The notes below the pieces were generated by a model. It did no database searches. It saw only the letters and a list, made by a program, of their open reading frames with translations, and had not been told where the DNA came from. A program made the translations under genes and the position numbers. Positions 15,828-27,800 of a stretch of 64,000 nucleotides of DNA are shown piece after piece (position 1 is the first letter of the stretch; each line of letters starts with the position of its first letter). Source of the DNA: Rhodococcus sp. RD6.2 (GTDB taxonomy: Bacteria; Actinomycetota; Actinomycetes; Mycobacteriales; Mycobacteriaceae). The stretch is taken from the NCBI RefSeq assembly GCF_001040705.1, contig NZ_CVQP01000007.1, forward strand, positions 366,422 through 430,421, written 5' to 3'.

Positions 15828-18800
15828 GTGTCGAATTCATCGGAGTTCCTTGCTGCTCGGGTCCAGGCTCCCACAGCCTCGGGCACCGCGGCCGAGGACT
15901 CCACCGCGGCCGTGTCCTCAGCGTCCGAAACGGCGCGCTGTAGCGCCCCGTTCCCGCTCTCGGCGGCGCAGCGCGGCATGTGGTTCGCGCAGCACCTGAT
16001 CCCGGACGTACCCGTCACGATCGCCCAGTACATCGAGATCGAGGGCGAGTTCGACATCGAGGTGCTCCGGCGGATCGGCTCGGTTGTCGCCCGGGAGTTC
16101 GGAACTCCGTTGCTGCGTATCGTCGAGATAGACTCCGAGGCGTTCCAGGTCGTCGACGAGGACCTCGACGACGAGATGCCGTACCGCGACCTGCGCGGCG
16201 AGTCGGATCCGCGTGCGGCAGCCATGGCGTGGATGCTGCAGGACTACGCGGCTCCGATGGACCTGCTCACCGACCGGATGATCCGGGGCGCGGTCCTTCA
16301 CGTCGGCGATGACCACTACTACTGGTACTTCGCCATCCACCACATCGCCCTGGACGGCTTCGGCGCGGTGACCTTCATGTCGCGGATGGCGGAGCTGTAC
16401 ACCGCCGCGGTGCTCGGGACCGAGCCGACGCCGTCGGTGGCGAGTGACCTGATCGCCGTCAACGAGGCCGAGGACAAGTACCGCGAGTCCACCCGGTTCC
16501 AGTCGGACCGGGCCTACTGGATGGGTCGGGCGGCCGACCTGCCGTCGCCACTCAGCCTGTCCGCTCACCCCGGTGGACTGGCGGCGACGTCGCACGTGGT
16601 GGGCGGCACCCTGCCCGACCGGATCCTCGCCGAACTCGACGAGGCCGTCACCCGTCACCGGTCGGCCGACACCGCGATCACCGTCGCCGCGATGGCGGCT
16701 TATCTCTCCCACATGACCGGCGCGTCGGACGTCGTGCTCAGCCTTCCGGTGTCGGCCAGGACCACCGCGGTGCTCCGTCGCTCCGGCGGCATGGTGTCCA
16801 ACGTCGTCCCGCTCCGGATGTCGATCACGCCCGACACCACGGTCGGTGAACTGATCGCCGAGGCCGGACTGGAGATGACCGGTGCGCTGCGCCACCAGCG
16901 GTACCGGCACGAGGACATCCGCCGTGACCTCGCGGAGGGCCGCGGCAACGGAGCCGGCGCGGAGCGTGGATTCTTCGGGCCCGCGATCAACATCATGAAT
17001 TTCCATTCCGAGATCACTCTCGGAACCGCGACCGGCAAGTTCAACGTGATCGCGACCGGGCCGACCGAGGACCTGTCGATCAACGTCTACCCGAGTGTGG
17101 TGGGGCGCAGCACGCGAGTCGACTTCGAGGCCAACCCCAACCGCTACACCGAGCAGGAACTGCGCGACCACCACGACCGCTTCCTGCGACTGCTGGAGCG
17201 ATTCGTCGTCGCGGCACCCACCGACCGCGTCTTCGATCTCGACATGTTCGGTCCCGCGGAACGGGACTCGCTGGTGCCGTTCACCGGTGACGCGGCACCG
17301 GAGCCGCTGCTGCTGCCGGATCTGCTCGCGGCTGGGGTGGCGGTCGACCCGGATGCCGTCGCGCTGGTCCACGGGGACCGGACGACGACGTATCGTGAAC
17401 TCGACGCCCAATCCAACCGCATTGCGCGACTGTTGCTCTCGCAAGGGATCGGCCCCGGCGACTTCGTCGCGATTGCCCTGCCTCGATCGGTGGAGTCGAT
17501 CGTCGCGATGTGGGCAATCGCCCGGTCGGGTGCGGGATTCGTCCCCGTCGATCCCAGCTATCCCGTCGAGCGCATCGCGCACATGATCACCGACTCCGGA
17601 GTGGCACTGGGATTCACCGATGCCGCGCACCGCGACGCGCTCCCCGGCGGTGTGGAGTGGCTGGTGCTCGGAGAGCCTGGCGTCGACGCGGCGTTCGCCG
17701 GGTTGTCCGCGGACGCGGTGACCGATGCCGATCGCCCCGTCCGCCTCGCGGAAACCCATGCGGCGTACATGATCTACACGTCCGGGTCGACCGGAACCCC
17801 GAAGGGGGTGGTGGTCACCCACACGGGGCTCTCGGCGTTCACGGCCGCCGCCCGCCACGAACTCGCGGTGACCTCACGGTCTCGGGTGCTGCGCTATTCC
17901 TCCCCGAGCTTCGATGCCTCGATGATGGAGATGGCGCAGTCGTTCAGTGCAGGCGCCACCATGGTGATCGCGCCCGCAGACCTGATCGGTGGCACCGACC
18001 TGACGACACTGCTCCGTGAGCAGGAGGTCACGCACATCCTCGTCGCGCCCGCCCTCATCGGCACGCTCGATCCGACCGGACTGGATGCGCTCGAGACGGT
18101 CGGTGTCGGCGGTGACGTGTGCCCTCCGGAGCTTGTCGAGCGGTTCGGGTCGCGCTACCGGTTCGTCAACAGTTACGGCCCCACCGAGACCACGATCATC
18201 ATCACTATGACCGACCCGCTGCAGGATCCCCGGGAGGTGACGATCGGCAGGCCGATCCAGGGTTCGACCGCGGTAGTCCTCGACCGGTGGCTGCGCCCCG
18301 TGCCCGCGGGCGTGGTCGGAGAGCTGTACCTCGGCGGTATCGGCGTCGCGCGCGGCTACCACCGCCGGACCGGTCTGACCGCAGGCCGATTCGTGGCCGA
18401 CCCGTTCGGGCCTGCGGGTGGCCGCCTCTACCGGACGGGTGACACCGTTCGCTGGGTTCGGGACGAGCAGGGTCGGTTCGCGCTGGACTACGTGGGACGC
18501 AGCGACTTCCAGGTCCAGGTGCGTGGCTTCCGTGTCGAGCTCGGTGAGATCGACGCAGTGCTCTCGGAGCACGAGTCGGTCGACTTCGCGGTGACGGTCG
18601 CGCACACCCGCGGGGCCGACAACACCGTTCTTGTCTCCTACGTGCGAACCAAGGCAGGCGAGGTGTTCGATGCCGATGCCCTGGCCACGTTCGTCGGCCG
18701 GTTCCTACCGGGCCACATGGTGCCCGCGTCGGTGGTGGAGCTCGACGAGGTCCCGTTGACGCCGGCGGGCAAGGTCGACCGGACCGCGCTGCGCGACCCC

Positions 18801-21800
18801 GGAGTGCGCACCGCTGTGTTCCGGGCTCCCTCGACCCCGACCGAGGTGGCCATCGCGACCGCGGTCGCCGAGGTGCTCGGCATGGAGAAGGTAGGCGTCG
18901 ACGACTCGTTCTTCGCGCTCGGCGGTGACAGCATCATCGCGATCCAGCTGGTGTCGCGGGCCAAGGCGGAGGGTATTCGGTTCACTCCGCGTGACGTGTT
19001 CGAACGCAAGACCGTGGCCGGTCTGGCCGAGGTTGCGACCACGGAGGTGGAAGCCCCCCGGCTCGTCGAGCTGCCTGGTGGCGGCGTCGGCGACATGCCG
19101 CTGATTCCGCTGGCCGCCGAGGTTCTCGAACGCGGCGGCAACATCGACCGCTTCTACCAGGCGCTCGTCCTGACCGCACCCGGCGGACTCGACGACGAAA
19201 TTCTCGCCCGTACGGTGTCGGCCGTCGTCGACCACCATGACGCATTGCGTTCGATGCTCGATCGGGAGGCCGATCGTCTCGTCATCCGCCCGGCGGGATC
19301 CGTTGCGCCGCAGGACATCATCACTCGGGTACGGGTGCCGTCGGGACACGGCAGCGACGGTGTCGATGCCGCGATCGCCGCCGGGTGCGACGCCGCAGTG
19401 GGTCGCCTCGACGCAACCGCAGGCGTCATGCTGCAGGTGGTTTGGGTGGACACCGAGGATGCCCCTGGGAGGCTGATCGTCGTCGCGCACCACCTTGTCG
19501 TCGACGGTGTGTCCTGGCGAATCCTCGTTCCCGACTTCGCATCCGCGTGGGCGCAGATCGTTGCGGGCTCCGAGCCGGTACTCGACGCGGTCGGTACCTC
19601 GGCGCGTCGCTGGGCGCATGGATTGGTCGAAACCGCCAATGCAGCAACCACTCTCGACGAGTTGGGCGCGTGGCGCTCGATACTCGACGGGCCGGACCCG
19701 CTGATCGGTTCCCGTGCGCTCGACTCCGCGGTGGACACCGGCGCCACCTCGTTGCGTGTGAGCGTTGACGTCCCCGCGGATGCCACCGAGACGCTGCTGA
19801 CAACGCTGCCCGCCACCTACCGCGGTGGTGTTGCCGACGGTCTGCTCACCGCGCTCGCCCTCGCTGTCGCCGCGTGGCGCGAACGCCGCGGCGTGCACGA
19901 GCGGTCCGTCCTGCTCACTCTCGAGGGCCACGGCCGCGACGAAGAACTGGTCCCCGGTGCAGACCTCTCGCGGACGGTCGGCTGGTTCACCTCCGCCCAT
20001 CCCGCTCGACTCGACATCGCAGGTGTCGACCTCGACGACGCCTTCGCCGGTGGACCCGCCGCGGTCACGGCGATCAAGGCGGTCAAGGAACAGCTTCGGG
20101 CGCTCCCGGGGAACGGCACCGGCTACGGTCTGCTGCGTCACCTGCGTCAGGACACCGTCGCCGAACTGGCAGGCGCACAACCGCAGATCTGCTTCAACTA
20201 CCTCGGCCGGATGTCCACCAGTGACGCGGGTGATCTGCCCTGGGTGCCTGACAGCGGTGCTCTGGACCTCAACGCGGGCAGCGGCGCAGGTATGCCGTCG
20301 CGTGCCGCCATCGACATCAACGCGATGGTCGAACCCGCCGACCGGAACGCGGGCACGGGGTCCGGTAGCCGGCTGTCGGCCACCTTCGACTTCCCTTCCG
20401 GGGTGCTGACCGAGGACGAGGTCGCCGGGTTGGCGGACCTGTGGAGAAGCGCGCTCATCGCACTCGCCGCGCACGTGAGCCGACCCGGAGCGGGGGGATT
20501 GACGCCCTCCGACGTCCCGTTGGTGACCGTTGACCAGGCCCGTATCGAGGCGTGGGAGCGCACGCACCCGGGCGTGCGGGACATCTGGTCCCTCTCGCCG
20601 CTGCAGTCCGGCCTGTTGTTCCACGCCGGGGTGACGTCGACCTCACTGGACGTGTACACCGCGCAGGTCATGCTGCACCTGGGCGGTGTGATCGACGGTG
20701 CCCGGATGCACCGGGCCGCGCAGCGCCTCCTCGAACGACACGAGAACCTGCGGTCCGCGTTCGTGTACGACGACGACGGCGTGCCTGCCCAGCTCGTGAT
20801 GAGTGGTCTGACCGCTCCGTGGCGCGAGGTGCGAGTATCCGACGACGTCGAATTCGACCAGCTCGCATACGTCGAGCGGACGACGCCGTTCGACATGAGT
20901 GCGCCTCCGCTGATGCGCTGGCTGCTGGCCCGCAGGCCGGACGGAACCGCGACGATGGTGATCACGAACCATCACATCCTGCTCGACGGTTGGTCGATGC
21001 CGCTGTTCGTCAAGGATCTGCTGCTGCTGTACGCAACGGACGCTCCGATCGCGGTGCCCGCCCGTGGTTACCGTGGATACCTGACCTGGCTGTCCGAGCA
21101 GGACCGGGCGGGTGCGTTCGGCGCGTGGACGCATGCCTTCGAGGGCCTGGACGAGCCGACGCTCGTCGCGCCCGAGCACGCGGGCCGCACCCTGTCCTCG
21201 ATGCCCGCCGAGGTGGTCGCCCCGATCACGCCGCAACTGGCGGACGGGATCGCCGATGTCGCCCGACAGCACGGCGTGACGGTCAACACAGTCATCCAGG
21301 CAGCCTGGGGAATCATGCTGTCCGGCCTGCTTTCTCGTGACGATGTGGTGTTCGGTGCCACCGTCTCCGGGCGGCCTGCCGAGCTGGCCGGGGTGGAGGA
21401 GATGCTCGGGCTGTTCATCAACACGCTCCCGGTCCGGGTGCACCTGGACCCGTCCGAGAGTGCGGGCACGCTGCTCAGCCGCTTGCAGGGCGAGCAAGTG
21501 GGCCTGCTCGACCACCATCACATCGGGCTCGGCGAACTGCAGGCGACACTAGGCGCGGGCGCCGTGTTCGACACCCTGACCGTGTTCGAGTCGTATCCGG
21601 TCGACCGTGGCGGTCTCGATGAGAACACCGACATCGTCGGTATGCGGGTGCGTGACATCGACGTCGTGGACGCCACGCACTATCCGCTGAGCCTGATCAC
21701 GCTGCTCGAACCGGAGCTGACGGTCACGGTGAAGTACTCGTCCGAGGTCTTCGACGCCGACGGCGCCGACGTGCTGGCGCAGCGTCTGACCCGTGTGCTG

Positions 21801-24800
21801 ACGTCCCTGGTGGCCAACCCCGCGATTCCGGTCGGTGACATCGACCTGTTCGGTGCGGGCGAGCGTGATCGGGTTCTCGATTGGTCGCGTGGTGCTCGTG
21901 TGCCGGGGTCGGGGGTGTCGTTGCTTGGGCGGTTCGCCGCCCGGGTCGAGGTGGCTCCGGACGCACCGGCGGTGGTGTGTGGTGGCGAGTCGGTCTCGTA
22001 CGCGGAGCTCGATCGGCGTTCGACGGAGCTGGCCGGCGAGTTGATCGGTCGTGGTGTTGGTGTTGACGATGTCGTCGGGGTGATGGTGCCGCGGTCGGTG
22101 TCGTGGATCGTGGCGATGGTCGCGGTGTGGAAGGCGGGGGCGGCGTATGCGCCGATCGATCCGTCGCATCCTGTCGATCGGGTCGAGTCGATTCTGATCG
22201 ACACCGCGGCGCGGTGCGTGATCGGCGATGTCGATCGTGAGCTGACGGTTCCTGTCATCGCGCCCGACGCGGTGACCGGACCTGTGACGGCGGGCTGGGT
22301 GGACCGGTGGCGTGAGGAGCTGGCGGGTCGTCGTCTGGGTTACGTCATCTCGACGTCGGGTTCGACGGGTAAGCCGAAGCCGACGCTGGTTCCGATGGCG
22401 GGTATCGAGAACACGGTGGCGTGGTACGAAAGTGAGCTGCCCGCCGAGGGTGGCCTGCTGATCGCGTCGTCGCCGAGTTTCGACCTCACCCAGAAGAACG
22501 TGTGGGCGGCCCTGGTGGGTGGCCGGACGGCGTATCTCGCAGCGGAGAGTTTCGATCCTCGGGAGATCCTGGCGACCGTCGCGGGTGGCGGTGTGCGGGT
22601 GGCGAACATGTCGCCGAGTGCCTTCGAGGCGGTCGTCGACGGTGACACCGATGGCGCGCTCGCCGCGCTCGATGTGGTGTTCCTGGGCGGTGAGCCGATC
22701 AACGTCGGAAGGCTCGCAGCACTGATGGAATCCGGTGTGCGGGTGGTCAACAGCTATGGTCCGACCGAGGCGTCGGATGTGGTGTCGTTCCAGGCAGCGT
22801 CGGTCGCCGATGTGGCTGGCGTGCCCATCGGGCGTCCGGTGCCGAATCTCGACCTGTTCGTTCTCGATCGCCGGTTGAGGGTGGTTCCGGTCGGTGTGGA
22901 GGGTGAGCTGTACGTCGGCGGTGTCGGTGTGGGGCGCGGTTACGGTGGCCGATTCGATCTGACGTCGGATCGATTCGTCGCCAGCCCGTTCGGGGAGCCC
23001 GGTGATCGGATGTATCGCACCGGCGACCTGGTGCGGTGGAATCGGGAGGGGTCTCTCGAGTACATCGGTCGTACCGACTTCCAGGTGAAGTTGCGGGGGT
23101 TGCGGATCGAACTCGGAGAAATCGAGTCGACACTGGTGCGGCATGCCGATGTGGCTCAGGCGGCTGTCGTCGTGCACGGCGGTGCAGGCAGGGAGTACCT
23201 CGCCGGATACGTCACTGCGGTCGGTGATGTCGCGCCGGATCCTGCGACTCTCACGGCCTTCGCCGAGGCGCACCTGCCCGCGTACATGGTGCCGTCGGTG
23301 TTCACGGTCCTCGACGAGATGCCGCTGAGCGCAAACGGCAAACTGGACCGGCGGGCGCTGCCCGAGCCGGAGCGCGCTGCCACCGAGTACGTCGCCCCCG
23401 CGACGGTAGCCGAGACGGCCGTCGCCCGGGTGTTCGCGGAACTGCTCGACGTGCCGCAGGTCGGCGCCACCGCCAACTACTTCGAACTGGGCGGCAACTC
23501 GCTGACCGCCACACGCGCGGTCGCGCGGATCAACGCCGAACTCGATGCGGGTATCGGGGTACGCGACCTGTTCGAGGCACCGACAGTCCGTGACCTGGCT
23601 GCGGCGGTGTCGGCGTCGACCGGCTCGGTGCCGACGATCCCGGTCGCGGGATCTCGGCCGGACCGGCTGCCGCTCTCGCCTGCACAGTCCCGGATGTGGT
23701 TGCTCAACCGGATCGACTCGACTTCGGGCGCCTACAACATCGCGGCGGCCCTGCGGCTGTCCGGTCTGCTCGACCTGGAGGCACTGCACGCCGCGATGAC
23801 CGACCTCATCGGGCGTCACGAGGTGCTGCGCACCGTCTATCCCGACTCCATCGAGGGGCCGGAACAGCTGATCCTGCCTGTCGGCTACGCGAATCCGGAC
23901 CTGGCCCCTGTCGACATCGATCCGGCCGACCTGCCTGCCTCGGTCAGCAGGCTCGTCGTCGAGGGATTCGACGTCACCGCCGAGGTGCCGCTGCGCGCGG
24001 CGGTACTTCGGATCACGCCGAACGAGCACGTGCTGGTCCTGGTCGTGCACCACATCGCGGCCGACGGCTGGTCTATGCAGCCGCTCGCCCGTGATCTGAT
24101 GCTCGCCTACACCGCGCGGTGCGGCGGTGGCGCGCCGAACTGGACCCCGCTGGCCGTGCAGTACGCGGACTACGCGCTGTGGAAGCTGGCCGCCCTCGGG
24201 GCCGAGGAAGATCCGAATTCGGTGTCCGCCCAGCAGCTTTCGTACTGGAGCCGTGCACTCGCGGGCCTGCCGGACCGGCTGGAACTGCCCACGGACCGGC
24301 CGCATCCGGCTCAGCCGACCCATCGCGGTGGGACAGTCAAGGCAACAGTCGGTGACGCAACCTTCGCGGCGTTGCGCGAACTCGCCCGCGAAACCCGGTC
24401 GACACCGTTCATGGTGCTGCACGCCGCGCTCTCGGTGTTGCTGGCGCGGCTGAGTGCGAGTACCGACATCGCGATCGGGACGCCGGTCGGAGGCCGCGGC
24501 GCCGCAACCCTCGACGACGTCGTCGGTATGTTCGTCAACACCCTCGTGCTTCGCAGCCAGGTCGAGCCGGGCATGTCGTTCCGGCAGGTGCTCGAGGCGA
24601 CCCGGACGGTGGACCTCGACGCGTTCGCGAACGCAGACGTGCCGTTCGAGCGCATCGTCGACAGCATCCCGGGGGTCCGTTCGGCGACCCACCACCCGCT
24701 GTTCCAGGTGATGCTCGCCGTCGAGGACGGTCCCGCACCCGAGGTCCAGCTGCCGGATCTCACGGTGTCGCTGGAACCGATGGACTTCGAGGTCGCGAAG

Positions 24801-27800
24801 TTCGACCTTGCCGTGTCCGTCACTCCCGGCGACAGCGGCGCTGCGATGACCTGGTCCTATGCCCGTGACCTGTTCGACGGCGAATCGGCCCAGGCGATCG
24901 CGGATCGGTTCATCCGGCTGCTCGACGCCGTGCTCGTCGACCCGTCCGCGCCGGTCGGTGACGTCGATCTGCTCGCCGCGGGCGAACTGGACGCGGTCGC
25001 GGTGTACTCGGGTGGCCCGGCGCTGCCCGCCGCCACCCTCGCCGACCTGCTCGCTGACGGTGTGCGGGCCGGTGGCGACGCCATCGCCGTGGAGTTCGAC
25101 GGCGGCGAGCTCACCTATGCCGAGCTCGATGCCCGGTCGAACCGCCTGGCGCGCTTGCTGATCGGACGCGGCGTCGGACCCGAGTCGAGCGTCGCGCTGT
25201 CGTTCCCGCGCACCGTCGACGCGGTCGTCGCGATGTGGGCGGTCACCCGGTCCGGGGCTGCGTTCGTGCCCGTCGACCCGGGCTACCCGGTCGAGCGGAT
25301 CGAGCACATGATCTCGGACTCGGGAGTGGCGTTCGGGCTGACCGACCGCGCCAATGTCGATCGACTTCCGGCAGGCGTCGAGTGGCTCGCCATCGACGGC
25401 GAAGAGGTCACCGCCGATGTCGTCGCGCTGTCCGCGACGCCGATCACCGATGCCGAGCGCGCGACGCCGCTGTACCCGGCGCACGTCGCGTACATGATCT
25501 ACACGTCCGGTTCGACCGGCCTGCCGAAGGGCGTCGTCGTCACCCATTCCGGTCTGTCCGCGTTCACCGCGGCCGCCCGATGGGAAGTCGCCGTCGGACC
25601 GCGGTCGCGGGTCCTGAGATTGGCCTCGTCCAGCTTCGACGCCTCGGTGTTCGAGCAGATCACGGCGTTCAGCGCAGGCGCGACCCTCGTCGTCGCCCCT
25701 CCGGAGGTCGTCGCCGGTGAGGAACTGGCTGCCTTCGTCGCGGACAGGTCGGTGACCCACGTGTTCAGCGCCCCTGCCGCGCTCGGCACCGTCGACCCGG
25801 CCCGGTGGCCGGACGTCGAGGTGGTCGGTGTCGGTGGCGAGGCGTGCCCGCCTGATCTCGTCGAGAGGTTCGCGCCGGGCCGCCGGTTCGTCAACGGCTA
25901 CGGCCCGACCGAGACCACCATCGTCGTCACGTTCACCGACCACATCGCCGATCCCGGCGACATCACCATCGGTGCACCCATCGACGGCGTGGAGTCGATG
26001 GTGCTCGACACCCGGCTGCGGCCCGTGCCGCTCGGGGTGACCGGTGAGCTGTACCTCGCCGGTCCCGGCCTCGCCCGGGGCTACCGCGATCGGCCGGCTC
26101 AGACCTCGGATCGCTTCGTGGCCAACCCCTTCGGCGCGTCGGGCGACCGGATGTACCGCACCGGCGACCTCGTTCGCCGAGACCGTACCGGCCGATACGA
26201 CTACCTCGGTCGCGCCGACGCGCAGGTCAAGGTGCGTGGTCTCCGTGTCGAACTCGGCGAGATCGAGGCGGCACTGTCACGGCACGAGGGTGTCGCGGTC
26301 GCGGCCGCGGCCGTGCACCGCGACGGCGTTCGTGGCGATCAGATCGTCGGCTACGTCGTTCCGGTTGCGGGTGTCACCGTCGACGTGGCGGAGGTGCTCG
26401 CGACTGCCGCACAGCATCTGCCGCGCGCCCTGGTCCCTGCCACAGCGATGGTGTTGGATGCCATCCCTACCACGCCGGCAGGCAAGGTGGACCGCGCTGC
26501 GCTTCCCGAGCCCGTGTACGCCCCGCGTGAGTACGTCGCGCCTCGCACCGTTACGGAGACCCTGCTCGCGGACATCTACGCGGAAGTGCTCGGAATCGAG
26601 CGGGTCGGTGCCACCGACGACTTCTTCGACGTCGGCGGCAACTCGCTCACCGCCACCCGCGTCATCGCGCATGTCAATGCCTCCTTCGGCACAGCGATTC
26701 CGGTGCGGGCGGTGTTCGACGCGCCGACCGTTGCGGCCTTGGCCGAGGTGGTCGAATCGTCGGGCGAGACGGACCGGCCCGCTCTCCTGCAGGGGCCGCG
26801 GCCGGAGCGGATTCCGCTCTCTCCTGCCCAAGCCCGAATGTGGATCATCAACCGTTACGACCCGGAGTCGGTGGCGTACAACATCCCGCTGGTGCTGCGG
26901 CTGTCCGGCGACCTGGACGTCGCCGCGCTGCAGGCCGCGGTCTCCGACCTCGTGGAGCGGCACGAGGTGCTGCGCACCATCTACCCGGACTCGGAGTCAG
27001 GACCCTACCAGCTGATCCTGCCCGTGTCGGAGGGCGCGCAACTCCCGGACCCGATCGTCGTCGCCGACGAGAGCGAACTGCGTGCGGCCGTGTTCGGTGA
27101 ACTGTCCCGTGGATTCGACGTGACCACGACGGTTCCGTTGCGCGGCAGCATCTTCCGGGTAGGCGACGACCACGTGTTGGCGCTCGTCGTGCACCACATC
27201 AGTGCCGACGGTGCCTCCGTGCCGCCGCTCGCCCGGGACCTCGTTCTCGCCTACACGGCACGGACCGCCGGTGCCGCGCCGGGTTGGGCTCCGCTGCCCG
27301 TCCAGTACGCCGACTTCAGCCTGTGGCAGCACAGTGTGCTCGGCGACGACAGCGACCCCGACAGCCGGGCGTCGGCGCAGGCCGAGTACTGGCGTGAACA
27401 GTTGCGTGGCGCGCCGGAACTACTCGAACTGCCGACGGACCGGCCGCGCCCGGATGTCGCGTCGATGCGTGGCGACATCGTCGAGGTCGACTGCGACGAG
27501 GAGTTGCTCGGCCGCATCGACAGGCTGGCCCGCGAACGCGGTGTCACGCGCTTCATGGTGCTGCACGCGGCGCTGGCGGTGCTGCTCGCTCGACTCGGTG
27601 CGACCACCGACATCGTGCTCGGCACCCCGATCGCCGGACGGGTCGAGCGTGATCTCGACGGTCTCGCAGGAATGTTCGTGAACACGCTCGCGTTGCGAAC
27701 CCAGGTAGATCCGGGAACGGGTTTTGCGGACCTGCTGGCTGCGGTCCGGGAGACGGACCTCGTTGCCTTCGACAACGCCGACCTTCCGTTCGAGCGGTTG

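Noticed and set aside
21549-25943. Antisense open frame of 1,464 codons opposite the NRPS
   Set aside because: It is Arg, Asp and His rich with no domain motifs. It is the mirror of high-GC third-position bias in the true gene, whose motifs are complete on the plus strand.
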